Assembly (NCBI RefSeq): GCF_000186345.1
Contig: NC_014962.1
Span: 682,001-746,000, forward strand
Length of the DNA stretch: 64,000 nucleotides
Direction of reading: 5' to 3'
Source: Isosphaera pallida ATCC 43644
GTDB taxonomy: Bacteria > Planctomycetota > Planctomycetia > Isosphaerales > Isosphaeraceae
In this document: positions 18,025 through 26,548 of the stretch, piece after piece
Layout of the letters: every line of letters begins with the position of its first letter
Numbering within the stretch: position 1 is the stretch's first letter
The notes under the pieces: generated by a model
Told to the model about the DNA's origin: nothing
Database searches by the model: none
What the model saw: only the letters and a program-made list of their open reading frames with translations
Position numbers and translations under genes: made by a program

Positions 18025-18987
18025 ATGACCCCCTTTGACACACTGGCCACCGAGGACCAAAAAGCGGCCCGCATCCGGGAACTGGATGCCCAAAACCTGC
18101 TCTTTCCGGACTGCGACGGTGAGCCGATGTCCTATGGCACCTTGCAATACTTTTGGATTGTGCTGATCAAGGAGAATCTGGAAGCCTACTACCGCGACAA
18201 CCCCAACGTCTTCGTCGCCGCCGATCTGCTCTGGTACGTCAATCCCCGCAACGACAAGGAGCGTCTGGCCCCCGACGTATTGGTGGTGTTCGGACGCCCT
18301 AAGGGGAAGCGCGGCTCTTACATGATGTGGCGCGAAGAGAATGTGCCGATGCATGTGGTCTTCGAGATCCTCTCGCCGGGCAACACCCGCGAGGAAATGG
18401 AGAAAAAGCGTCAGTTTTACGAGCGTTACGGCACCGAGGAATTTTATGTGTACGACCCCGAGGAGAACTCGGGAAAACTGGAGATATGGTTGAGACATGA
18501 AGGGATGTTGGAGCCAGTGGCGGAGTCGGAGGTGGTGGGGTTCGTGAGTCCTCGGATGGGTCTACGCTTCCAGCCAGACGAGTATCCAATGGGGATTTAT
18601 CGACCGGACGGCGAGCGGTTTCGTCCGATCGAGGAGGTGTTTTTGGAGGAGGCCGAAGCGCGGCATCAAGCGGAGCGGGAGCGTCAGGCCCGCGCTGAGG
18701 CCCAACGCCAAGCGGAGCAGGAGCGTCAGGCCCGCGCTGAGGCCCAACGCCAAGCGGAGCAGGAGCGTCAGGCCCGCGCCGAGGCCCAACGCCAAGCAGA
18801 GCAAGAGCGTCAGGCCCGCGCTGAGGCCCAACGCCAAGCGGAGCAAGAGCGTCAGGCCCGCGCCGAGGCCCAACGCCAGGCCGAGGAGGCGCGACGGTTA
18901 GCTGAAGAACAGGCGCGGTTGATCGCCGAGCTCCAAGCGCGGCTCAGACAGGTTGGCGAGGGAGGATCCGGTTCCGACTCCCAGTGA
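18025..18987 (+). CDS. Uma2-family (DUF820) endonuclease-fold protein with C-terminal 14-residue repeats
   Basis: 320 residues from the ATG at 18025, preceded by AGAAGGA; another ATG at 18001 is in frame but has no good ribosome site. Residues about 20-190 are the PD-(D/E)xK-like Uma2 domain: LAPDVLVVFG supplies the acidic metal site, and HVVFEILSPGNTREEMEKKRQFYERYGTEEFYVYDPE is covered by its E-LSP-T-KR-Y-Y-V-E-YW/YD-P pattern. The tail is five 14-residue repeats (AEQERQARAEAQRQ type), a charged helix or coiled coil. Uma2 genes are greatly expanded in planctomycetes and cyanobacteria; the biological role is unclear. Confidence 0.85.
   Translation: MTPFDTLATEDQKAARIRELDAQNLLFPDCDGEPMSYGTLQYFWIVLIKENLEAYYRDNPNVFVAADLLWYVNPRNDKERLAPDVLVVFGRPKGKRGSYMMWREENVPMHVVFEILSPGNTREEMEKKRQFYERYGTEEFYVYDPEENSGKLEIWLRHEGMLEPVAESEVVGFVSPRMGLRFQPDEYPMGIYRPDGERFRPIEEVFLEEAEARHQAERERQARAEAQRQAEQERQARAEAQRQAEQERQARAEAQRQAEQERQARAEAQRQAEQERQARAEAQRQAEEARRLAEEQARLIAELQARLRQVGEGGSGSDSQ
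18667..18876 (+). repeat. Five tandem 42-bp repeats inside the Uma2 gene
   Basis: Five head-to-tail copies start at 18667, 18709, 18751, 18793 and 18835, each encoding a 14-residue Glu/Arg/Gln/Ala helix unit. Copies differ mainly at synonymous sites (gct/gcc, cag/caa), so they are recent or conversion-homogenised. Copy number is likely to vary between strains. Confidence 0.95.
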
Positions 18988-19034
18988 GGCGCGTCATTCG
19001 ATTTCTCCAGGCGCAAACCGCGTGGTGATGAGTG

Positions 19035-22000
19035 TCAATCAACGAACAGAAACGCGCTGGTGTTGAACAATACCCGGATGGTGGCCGCCAAGCCGTACCG
19101 TTGAGCGTGTTGAGTGAGGCTGGCGAGTTGGTCGTCGGTGGGAACTCGCCCCCAGGTCCAGCGCGTCGCATCGATGAGGGCGGCTTGAAGCGCATCTGCG
19201 CCGTGACGTTGCTCTAGGCGTTGGGCCATGAGTTGGGCTTGTTCCAGAGTGAATGGATCGTTCCACAGCGCCAAGGCTTGCAAGGGTGTGGTTGTGATCG
19301 TGCGAACTGGGGTGCTTTGATTGGGGTCAGCTCCGTCGAGGCAGTCAATCCAAGGGTGAGGGACGCTGCGGACGACAAAGCGGTAGATGGTCCGCCGACG
19401 GGTTTGGGGAGCCAGCGCGTGGGCGGGGTCGAGATGGTCGTAAGTCGGCGAGTGGTCGTCCTGGAATCGGAAGGGTTGGAAACCGGGTCCGCCCATCGTT
19501 CGATCAAGCGCGCCGGAGGCCAGCAACATGGCGTCGCGGATCGACTCGGCGTCCAGACGCGATCGAGGCGCGCGCCAAAGCAGGCGATTGTCGGCATCAA
19601 TGGCGGCCCGCGCCTCGTCCGCTTGGGAGGATTGACGATAGGTGGAACTCGTTACGATCCACCGATGCAACCGTTTGAGCGAACCGTTCAGGTCGTCGCG
19701 GAAGCAGACCGCCAGCCAGTCGAGCAGTTCGGGGTGACTGGGGGTCGCGCCGTTACGGCCGAAGTCGTTGGGGGTGGCGACCAATCCGCGGCCGAAATGG
19801 AAGTGCCAGACCCGATTAACGATCGAACGCCAAGTGAGGACGTTGCGGGGATCGCTCAACCAGTTGGCCAGAGCCAGGCGTCGTCCGGGGTCATCGAGGT
19901 TGGGGTCGAACTCAAACGGCAGACCCAGCGGCTCCAGCGCCGAAAGCGCGCCGGGACCGACCAAGTGGCGGGGCTGTTCAACCTCGCCGCGGTGTAGCAG
20001 GTGGATGGGCCGGGGAGAAGTTGATCGAATTCCATAAACATAATCGATTGAAAGAGTTGTGATTTCTTGAACGGTTTTATCGAGGCGCGCAGCGACGGCG
20101 TCGCGTTGGCGTTGGATTTGGGCGAGGTTGGGATTCTGGTCGAGAATCTGGTCAAGCTGTCTTTGCAGGTCAATACGTTCGGACGCCAGGGCGACTCGTT
20201 GAGTGAACGGTTCAGCGTCGAGATGGAAGCGGCTATCGAAGCCGTCGATGAGGAAGTCGCGGCTCCAGCGGCTGGATTCGATCGAATCGAGCGCTTCGAC
20301 CCGTCCGGCGTCGGGATTGGCTGAGGGGTCGGGATTGACCAAGGGGCGGCCATCGGCGTCAACGGCCTGAAGTTCCCCAAGCGCGAGGATGTAGTCGTTG
20401 GCGCGTTCGCGCAAACGTGACGCCACCACTTCGACGCCGATCGCCTCGGTTGGTTCGCAACGCAACACCACTGGATCGTGGCCGGGGTTGGGTTGGTCGT
20501 TGTCCTGAAGGTCGGCGATGACCAGGCGGTGACCGTTGGGTTGGATCAGTTCGACCCGATAGCGGACCGGGAAGCCGAAGCCGGGGGTGTCGGGGAAGTC
20601 GGTAGGACGGGCTGGAACCAGACGGATTTCAGTTAGGCGTCGGGGTGGCGTCCAGAGGACTCGGACCCACTTGGGGGTAGCGGGGTTGGGCGTGGGCGAG
20701 ATGGCCGAGTGGTAGCCATGAGTTCGGGAGACTACCTCGCCGCTCTCGACCGCGGTGTTCAGGTCGGCCTGCTGGGAGTTCAGCGCTTCCAGGCGCGTGT
20801 GGATTTCAACGGCTTCGGCGGGCAGGCTTTGGAACAGCTGTTGGTCGAGTTGGTCGCGCTGCGCGCTCAGGTCGGCGCGTCGTTGTTCCAGGTGAGCGAG
20901 GCGTTGGGCGCGCTGACGCGACGGCCAGGGGCGGTCGCCTCGTTCAACCCCGGCGAAGACCGCTTGGAGGCGGTAGTAATCGTCTTGGGGGATTGGGTCG
21001 AAGCGGTGGTTGTGGCAACGAGCGCAATGGACCGTCACGCTGGTGAAGGTGGAGAGGGCATTCGTTACGAGGTCGTCGCGGTCCAGCACGCGGGTCTTTT
21101 CCTTCTCGACGGTACCTTCGCGGAGTTCGACCTGACCGACGAAGTCCCAGGGACCGGCCACCACGAAGCCGGTGGCAGCAATTGCGTCGGGGTCGTTGGG
21201 AGCCAGGGCGTCGCCGGCGAGTTGGAGTCGCAAGAACTGATCGTAAGGCAGGTCGGTGTTGAGCGCGTGGATGATCCAATCGCGGTAGGGCCAGGCGTGG
21301 GGACGGGGTTTGTCTTTGTCGAAGCCGTGAGTGTCGGCGTAGTGAACCACGTCCAGCCAGTGACGCGCCCAGCGTTCGCCGTAGGCGGGCGAGTCGAGCA
21401 GCCGATCCGCCACGGTTTCGAGGGCGTCGTCGTCGGAGGCCGGATCGTTTACGAAGGCGTCGATCTCCTCGGGCGTGGGCGGTAGGCCGGTCAGGTCGAA
21501 GCTCAGACGACGGAGCAAGGTGGTTCGATCGGCGGATGGGTTGGGAGAGAGGCCCTCGGCTTGAAGCCGTTGCAGGATGAAGGCGTCGATCGGATTGCGG
21601 ATCGGGAAGGTGGCCGGAACCTCGGCGACCTCGGGAACTTCGGGACGCGCCAGAGGACGCAGCGACCACCAATCCTCTGCGGCAGGCGCTGGCGGTTCGC
21701 TCTCGGTGGCGGCGAGGCGTTGGTCGGGCGAGTCGCCCGGCCAGGGCGCGGCTTGGAGAATCCAACGCCGCAGGATCGCAGTCTCTTCTGGGGTTAGCGG
21801 TGGGCCGGATTTGGGCATCTCGGCGCGTTGATCCGGCGCGGTTGGGGTGATCTTGTCCAGCAACAGGCTGGCTTCGAGGTCGTCTGGCTCGATTGCTGGT
21901 CCGCCTGCTCCGCCCCGCCGTAGACCGTCCAGAGAGTCCAAGGCCAACCCACCCTTGGCGTTGCCTTCGCGGTGACAGGCCACGCAGCGTCGTTCTAAAA

Positions 22001-22181
22001 GGTCGCGGACCTGACGCCGATCGTTTTCCTGCATCGTTTGATCTCGGCGGTTTGGCGAGACCACTCGGGCGTCGGCCGACGGTTCGGCGTGGAGGGGCTG
22101 AAACGTCGGTTCGCCAATCGAACCGACCCAGACCAGCAACGCGATCAGACCAGGTAAGGCCGATGTGGTTTGAGGCGACAT
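19035..22181 (-). CDS. Planctomycete cytochrome protein with DUF1549/DUF1553 domains (PSD1 type)
   Basis: 1048 residues from the ATG at 22181 (GGAG 8 bases upstream), with a signal peptide at residues 1-30. A single c-type haem motif CVACH near residue 60 is followed by a planctomycete cytochrome-C domain (LLDKITP, MPKSGPPLTPEE). DUF1549 comes next (PIDAFILQRLQ, LLRRLSFDLTGLPPTPEE, GERWARHWLDVVHYADTHG), then a low-similarity middle section, then DUF1553 (RLALANWLSDPRNVLTWRS, NRVWHFHFGRGLVATPNDFG) and the conserved end NTSAFLFVD. These large secreted haem proteins are a planctomycete speciality, thought to take part in extracellular polysaccharide breakdown, often with DUF1501 partners. No DUF1501 gene is adjacent here. 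Confidence 0.92.
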   Translation of the reverse strand: MSPQTTSALPGLIALLVWVGSIGEPTFQPLHAEPSADARVVSPNRRDQTMQENDRRQVRDLLERRCVACHREGNAKGGLALDSLDGLRRGGAGGPAIEPDDLEASLLLDKITPTAPDQRAEMPKSGPPLTPEETAILRRWILQAAPWPGDSPDQRLAATESEPPAPAAEDWWSLRPLARPEVPEVAEVPATFPIRNPIDAFILQRLQAEGLSPNPSADRTTLLRRLSFDLTGLPPTPEEIDAFVNDPASDDDALETVADRLLDSPAYGERWARHWLDVVHYADTHGFDKDKPRPHAWPYRDWIIHALNTDLPYDQFLRLQLAGDALAPNDPDAIAATGFVVAGPWDFVGQVELREGTVEKEKTRVLDRDDLVTNALSTFTSVTVHCARCHNHRFDPIPQDDYYRLQAVFAGVERGDRPWPSRQRAQRLAHLEQRRADLSAQRDQLDQQLFQSLPAEAVEIHTRLEALNSQQADLNTAVESGEVVSRTHGYHSAISPTPNPATPKWVRVLWTPPRRLTEIRLVPARPTDFPDTPGFGFPVRYRVELIQPNGHRLVIADLQDNDQPNPGHDPVVLRCEPTEAIGVEVVASRLRERANDYILALGELQAVDADGRPLVNPDPSANPDAGRVEALDSIESSRWSRDFLIDGFDSRFHLDAEPFTQRVALASERIDLQRQLDQILDQNPNLAQIQRQRDAVAARLDKTVQEITTLSIDYVYGIRSTSPRPIHLLHRGEVEQPRHLVGPGALSALEPLGLPFEFDPNLDDPGRRLALANWLSDPRNVLTWRSIVNRVWHFHFGRGLVATPNDFGRNGATPSHPELLDWLAVCFRDDLNGSLKRLHRWIVTSSTYRQSSQADEARAAIDADNRLLWRAPRSRLDAESIRDAMLLASGALDRTMGGPGFQPFRFQDDHSPTYDHLDPAHALAPQTRRRTIYRFVVRSVPHPWIDCLDGADPNQSTPVRTITTTPLQALALWNDPFTLEQAQLMAQRLEQRHGADALQAALIDATRWTWGRVPTDDQLASLTQHAQRYGLAATIRVLFNTSAFLFVD

Positions 22182-22232
22182 GGGAAGGCTCCGGGCAAGC
22201 AAGGCAACGGCTCCGGACTCGGTCGGGACGGG

Positions 22233-23276
22233 TCAACGATCGGAGTGACGGGCAGCGGAGCGCCGTTGGGGATCGTTGGCGTGGCGAAGGCGGGCGATCA
22301 ACTTGCGGAAGTCGCCGGGCGGCGGCGCTTCGACCCACACCGTGCCGCCCGCGACGGGGTGGACCAGACCGAGGGTTTCGGCGTGGAGCGCCTGGCGGTC
22401 GAACAGGATGGTGCCGGAGCCTCCCTGGAAAGCGTGCTTGTCTTTGCGTGGAGCATAGAGCCGATCGCCCAACACGGGATGACCGATCGATGCCAGGTGG
22501 ACCCGGATTTGGTGGCCGCGTCCGGTCTCCAGTTCGCAGGCCAGCAACGAGGCATCGCAGCCGAACCGCTCCAGGACGCGGAACCGGGTTAGGGCGTCCC
22601 GCGCGTCGGGGTCGCCGGGTCGAGCCAAGCGGCGGCGGACCTCGCCGGGACGGCTCACAATTGCCGCCTCGACGACGCCGTGATCCTCGGCCACCGCGCC
22701 GGCGACGATTGCCAGGTAGCGACGTTCGACGGCGTGGCTGCGGAACAACGCCTGAAGAGGTTTCATCGCTTCGGGAGTCAACGCCAAGGCGATCGCGCCG
22801 GAGGTCTCTCGGTCGAGGCGATGGACGATCCCCACGAACGGTCGTCCGCGCCGGCGGAGGGATTGGTGTTTGAGGACCCGTCCGCGCAAGGTGTCGGTTT
22901 CGCGGGCCTCGGTTTCCAGGGTCAACAGACCAGCGGGTTTGTTGACGATGAGCAGGTGACGATCTTCGAACAGGATGTCGAGCTTGGCAGTGACGACCTT
23001 GCGTTCCTTGGGACGGTTCGGGTTGAAACGTAGAACGGACTCGGGTGGGACCAGGCGGCCCGGCTCGTCGCAAAGTTGGCCCTCCAGGTCGATCCGCCCG
23101 TTGAGGACCGCGTCCCCGGCAGCGCGTCGGGAGAGTCCAAACCGCTGGGCGACTAGCTTGTCGAGCCGCACGAGGGGGCCGATTATGGGCGGCGGTTGGA
23201 CGATCCGTCGCCATCGTGGCGGGTCGGGGCGGGGCGATCGAGTCATCGTGGGCGTTTCCTTAAGAGAATCAGTCAT
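22233..23276 (-). CDS. RluA-family pseudouridine synthase
   Basis: 347 residues. An N-terminal S4-like RNA-binding segment (LDKLVAQRFGLSRRAAGDAVLNG) leads to the synthase domain with the catalytic-Asp motif HRLDRETSG and the terminal family signatures GRGHQIRVHLASIGHPVLGD (key R-H-Q-I-R-H-GHP-GD) and LHAETLGLVHP. It converts uridines to pseudouridine in rRNA or tRNA; the target site cannot be assigned. ATG at 23276 is taken as the start; an internal Met ten residues later is possible. Divergent from the inositol phosphatase gene 70 bases away, and 50 bases upstream of the PSD1 gene on the same strand. Confidence 0.9.
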   Translation of the reverse strand: MTDSLKETPTMTRSPRPDPPRWRRIVQPPPIIGPLVRLDKLVAQRFGLSRRAAGDAVLNGRIDLEGQLCDEPGRLVPPESVLRFNPNRPKERKVVTAKLDILFEDRHLLIVNKPAGLLTLETEARETDTLRGRVLKHQSLRRRGRPFVGIVHRLDRETSGAIALALTPEAMKPLQALFRSHAVERRYLAIVAGAVAEDHGVVEAAIVSRPGEVRRRLARPGDPDARDALTRFRVLERFGCDASLLACELETGRGHQIRVHLASIGHPVLGDRLYAPRKDKHAFQGGSGTILFDRQALHAETLGLVHPVAGGTVWVEAPPPGDFRKLIARLRHANDPQRRSAARHSDR

Positions 23277-23346
23277 GGTAGTCTACCTAAGCGGACTAGC
23301 CCGCCGCACCCCGCCCCGCCCCTGCCGTGTCTTTTGGAGGGAGCTC

Positions 23347-24252
23347 GTGACGGATTCGATGTCGAGGATCAGCCGCGCTGGCTCACAGCCCCCGTTTTAT
23401 CACCCCCCGGCGTTTGCCGAGGAACTGGCCTTCGCGCGGCAACTCGCCGCCCAGGCTTCGGCGGTAGCCTTGGAACGCTGCCGGCATCTTTCGCCACGAG
23501 AAAAGGCCAACCGGAGTTTCGTCACCGATCTGGATCTCGACGTGGAACGGTTGCTGCGGGATCGTCTCGCCGCAAGGTTTCCCGAGGACGCGCTGACTGG
23601 TGAGGAACACGACCGCGAAGGGGGCGACGGTCCACGTCGCTGGTCGATCGACCCAATCGATGGCACTGGCAACCTCGTGCATGGTTTGCCCCTTTGGGCG
23701 ATCAGTATCGGCTTGTTGGTGGAGTCGCCAAGTGGGGACGGGGAATCGGCGGCCGAGTCGGAGTCGTCGCCGCCGCATCCGGTGGTGGGCGTCATCGCCA
23801 TTCCCCCTCTGGGCGAGACATTCTGGGCGGTTCAGGGCGGCGGGGCTTGGCTCGACGATCAGCCGCTGCCACCGTTGGCGGAGTGGGATGCCGAGTCCTT
23901 TCATCCCCAGGACAACGTCAGCCTCTCGACCAACGCCTTGAGGCGGCTAGACCCTCGCAGGGTGCCCGGACGGATTCGAGACCTTGGGGCTGCCTGCGTT
24001 GAACTGGCGTTTCTTGCCGCCGGCCGTCTGCGGGCCGCCGTCTTCTTAGGCGAGGCCGAACACGATCTGGCCGCCGGCGCGGTGCTGCTCGGCGAGGTCG
24101 GCGCGTCGATTCGCCGGCTCGACGCCGAGGGAACCCGGTTGACCCCAGCCCGTTTGGTCGCCGAAACTCCTGTGCGGATTCCCACCCTGCTCGGTCCCCG
24201 CGGGCGGGTGGACGCGCTATTTGAGCGTTTGGATCCATACGCGACCACCTAA
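23347..24252 (+). CDS. Inositol monophosphatase-family phosphatase
   Basis: 301 residues from GTG at 23347, which has GGAGGGA 4 bases upstream; ATG at 23359 is the alternative. Metal-binding motifs are complete: GEEH (Glu), SIDPIDGTGNLVHG (Asp-x-Ile-Asp-Gly-Thr) and AEHDLAAGAVLLGEVG. It hydrolyses phosphate monoesters such as inositol-1-phosphate, histidinol phosphate or 3'-phosphoadenosine phosphate; the sequence does not decide which. An insertion of Ser/Glu-rich residues between LLVESP and HPVVGV lengthens one surface loop. Confidence 0.9.
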   Translation: MTDSMSRISRAGSQPPFYHPPAFAEELAFARQLAAQASAVALERCRHLSPREKANRSFVTDLDLDVERLLRDRLAARFPEDALTGEEHDREGGDGPRRWSIDPIDGTGNLVHGLPLWAISIGLLVESPSGDGESAAESESSPPHPVVGVIAIPPLGETFWAVQGGGAWLDDQPLPPLAEWDAESFHPQDNVSLSTNALRRLDPRRVPGRIRDLGAACVELAFLAAGRLRAAVFLGEAEHDLAAGAVLLGEVGASIRRLDAEGTRLTPARLVAETPVRIPTLLGPRGRVDALFERLDPYATT

Positions 24253-24360
24253 GTCGCCTCCGCCCCCACTCTTGGTTCCACCCGCTCCCGCCTTTGCCTT
24301 TGCTCGGTGGTCGATCCCGGTCACATCGCGCGTTGAGCACCACGCGAAAGGAAATGACCC

Positions 24361-24846
24361 GTGGGTTACTGGGGTGTAAAAAGCTACGAGGAGGATGACG
24401 CCGACTTCGCGCTCGACGCGGGATTCGAGCGGGTCCACGGCGCGGTTTATCTCCAGCTGATGGACGACCGCGACCCCACTCCCCTGGAGGAGGTACAGCG
24501 TCGTTTGGCCGATCGCCGAACCCTGGCCGCCGCTTTGAACGCGCTGGCCAACGAGTTTCAGGGACGCCCGCTCGAAGAATATGACGACGACCAGCGAATC
24601 TCCTACTGCGGCGTGGTGGTCCGTCATGTCGAATGCGGCGTCGTCCCCCCCCGTGCGGTTCGAGACCGCGCGTTGCGTTGGCTTCAGGAAGAGACAGTCG
24701 AGTGGGACGACCCCGCCGCTCGTCGTCGCCGCTTGGCGTGGGAGATCGAACTGCTTCGCCGAACCGCGGTGGTCGAAATCGAAGAAGACACCGCGCCGCT
24801 GCCGGACGCCGATGCGCCCGCCTCTGAGTCGAGTCGAAGAGAATAG
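24361..24846 (+). CDS. Small hypothetical protein, DUF4259-like N-terminus
   Basis: 161 residues from GTG at 24361, with AAGGAA upstream. The start MGYWGVKSYEEDDADFALDAG resembles the MGxWG...E.DDA.D opening of DUF4259-type small acidic proteins. The rest is helical and acidic, with a run of Arg near residue 120 and a variable acidic tail. No catalytic motif is visible; likely cytoplasmic. Followed at 120 bases by a TIGR03067-like gene on the same strand. Confidence 0.6.
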   Translation: MGYWGVKSYEEDDADFALDAGFERVHGAVYLQLMDDRDPTPLEEVQRRLADRRTLAAALNALANEFQGRPLEEYDDDQRISYCGVVVRHVECGVVPPRAVRDRALRWLQEETVEWDDPAARRRRLAWEIELLRRTAVVEIEEDTAPLPDADAPASESSRRE

Positions 24847-24966
24847 ATAAGATTCGGTCGGGAACGATGAGATGAGAGTGAATGGAGAATGAACAACAAT
24901 ACGATGACGATCGTTTCGACGATTCGAGAAAACTGCGAACGTGACATCAACCAGGAGTCACTTTTT

Positions 24967-25509
24967 ATGAACATTCGAGCAAAAGTGTTGATAATGATTG
25001 CGACGGTGGTCGCGGCGGCCAACCCGTTTGCCTCGGTCCAAGCCCAGACCCAGGCCGAGGCTCGGCCCCTTCCCCAACCGTCTCCCGACCAAGCTGCGGC
25101 GCTCAAGCCGTTGATTGGGGTTTGGACCGCCGAAAAACTGGGGGTCACCCAGACCAGCGCCGCCAAGTTGACGATTCGGGAGGACGCGACCTACCAGATG
25201 GAAATGACCCTCGACACCAAGGAGGTGATTGTGGTTGAAGGGCGGCTCCGCCTGAACGATCAGGTCCAGCCCAAAACCATCGACTTGATCGACAATCAAG
25301 GGTACGCTCAAGCGAATCCCCAAGAGAAGAGTCCGTTGGACAACCGCCAAGGTCTCTATGCTGTGGAAGGGGATACGTTGACCATCGTGGCCGATGCGCG
25401 GAGGCCCACTTCGCTGGATCCCCCCACCGAGCCATCCCGTCCCCGTCCCATCACCTTCCGACGTCTGCCGCGCAATGCCAATCCGAATCCGCCCCCTGGC
25501 GAAGATTGA
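24967..25509 (+). CDS. Secreted TIGR03067-like small protein
   Basis: 180 residues from the ATG at 24967 (AGGAG upstream). Signal peptide MNIRAKVLIMIATVVAAANP with a probable cut near SVQA. The mature part begins ALKPLIGVWTAEKLG and ends in a strand with TLTIVADARRP...RPITFRRL, the layout of TIGR03067, a planctomycete-rich family of small extracytoplasmic beta proteins. The Pro-rich C-terminus is probably disordered. Function unknown. Two hairpins follow the stop. Confidence 0.65.
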   Translation: MNIRAKVLIMIATVVAAANPFASVQAQTQAEARPLPQPSPDQAAALKPLIGVWTAEKLGVTQTSAAKLTIREDATYQMEMTLDTKEVIVVEGRLRLNDQVQPKTIDLIDNQGYAQANPQEKSPLDNRQGLYAVEGDTLTIVADARRPTSLDPPTEPSRPRPITFRRLPRNANPNPPPGED

Positions 25510-25595
25510 CAACGCGGGTTGTCCCCTCGTCGGACTGGCGATCGGATTTTCACTTCCGGTTTCCCTCCCCTTTTTCCATTCACCGAGGGAAGCCG
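25508..25595 (+). terminator. Two successive hairpins after the TIGR03067-like gene
   Basis: GACAAC (25508-25513) pairs with GTTGTC (25518-25523) immediately at the stop codon. Further on, 25557-25567 pairs with 25585-25595 as an 11-bp stem with one G-U. The second stem is 48 bases past the stop. Together they probably isolate the sigma-factor gene downstream. Confidence 0.45.
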
Positions 25596-25705
25596 TCCTT
25601 GTTCCAGCGTCTCCCGCCCACTTGGTCGCCAGGGGCGTCCGAGGGTGGGAGTTTGCCTAGTCGAATCAAACGATTCGGTCGCGGCCGATTCCTCGGGAGT
25701 TTGGA

Positions 25706-26347
25706 ATGGATGATCTCGTGACTCAGATGTTCACGGACGCCTCGGCTTCCGCCGGACATGTTCCCGGCACGATCACCCGCCACATCATCCGCTTTCAGGC
25801 CGGCGACCAAACCGCGCTCGACGATTTGCTCCGCGTGATGCTGCCCCTGATCACACGCGTGGTCAATCAACGCCTCGCACGACGCAATGCCGCCCGCCAC
25901 GCCGAGGATTTGATCGACGACATCTGGGTGGCGATTTACCTGATGCTGACCAAACAGCGTTGTTCCCAACTCAACGACCGGGAAAATCTCCTCAAACTCA
26001 TCCACACCATCGCCCGCCGGGGCGACAAATCCCTCATCGATCGGGAGCGTCGGCAACCCGTTAGCGGCGAGGCGATCTTTCCCTTCCTCGAAAGCGAGCT
26101 GCGGCCCGACGACATGGCGGCCTATCACCGCGCGATGGACAAGGTATTTCGGGAATTGGAGAAGGCCCGCCAGCTCAACAAGATTGACGACGTTGATCTC
26201 AAACTCCTCGACCTGAGACTGACCACCACCCTAACCTCTAAAGAGATCGCCGACCGGGTCGGACGCTCCACCCGTCAGGTTCAAAACCGACTCAACGCGC
26301 TAAGGCAGCGCATTCAACGCATCCTGGAACTCGATCCCGAGCCGTGA
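25706..26347 (+). CDS. ECF-type RNA polymerase sigma factor
   Basis: 213 residues; ATG at 25706 follows GGGAG. Residues about 30-100 are sigma region 2 (ALDDLLRVMLPLITRVV, ARHAEDLIDDIWVAIY), and residues about 160-205 are region 4 with a helix-turn-helix (TSKEIADRVGRSTRQVQNRLNAL). There is no region 3. It is directly followed by a membrane Ser/Thr kinase gene, the arrangement described for planctomycete ECF groups in which the kinase, not a classical anti-sigma factor, is thought to control the sigma factor. No ZAS-type anti-sigma gene is adjacent. Confidence 0.88.
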   Translation: MDDLVTQMFTDASASAGHVPGTITRHIIRFQAGDQTALDDLLRVMLPLITRVVNQRLARRNAARHAEDLIDDIWVAIYLMLTKQRCSQLNDRENLLKLIHTIARRGDKSLIDRERRQPVSGEAIFPFLESELRPDDMAAYHRAMDKVFRELEKARQLNKIDDVDLKLLDLRLTTTLTSKEIADRVGRSTRQVQNRLNALRQRIQRILELDPEP

Positions 26348-26548
26348 ACCCCAGGAGCCGACGCGGCGGGCGGTCAGAGGCGGCGATTCAAGGCAGCACG
26401 GCGGGGGAATCGGCGCGGTTGAGTTTTCCAAGAAGATGAGGACATCGCCAAACGTGAATCACCCACTGCGCCCGCCGGTTGACTAAGGCCGCCTCGTTCC
26501 TACCCACGCCGACTTGTGGAGGATGAAAACCAACCGGAGCCGTTTCGC

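Noticed and set aside
18667-18876. 42-bp tandem repeats considered as a CRISPR array
   Set aside because: No unique spacers; copies are head to tail, in frame and part of the Uma2 protein.
20944-23214. Very long minus-strand frame (756 residues) over the PSD1 and RluA genes
   Set aside because: Arg/Pro/Ser-rich translation with no motifs, in another frame of two well-supported genes; typical GC-rich shadow.
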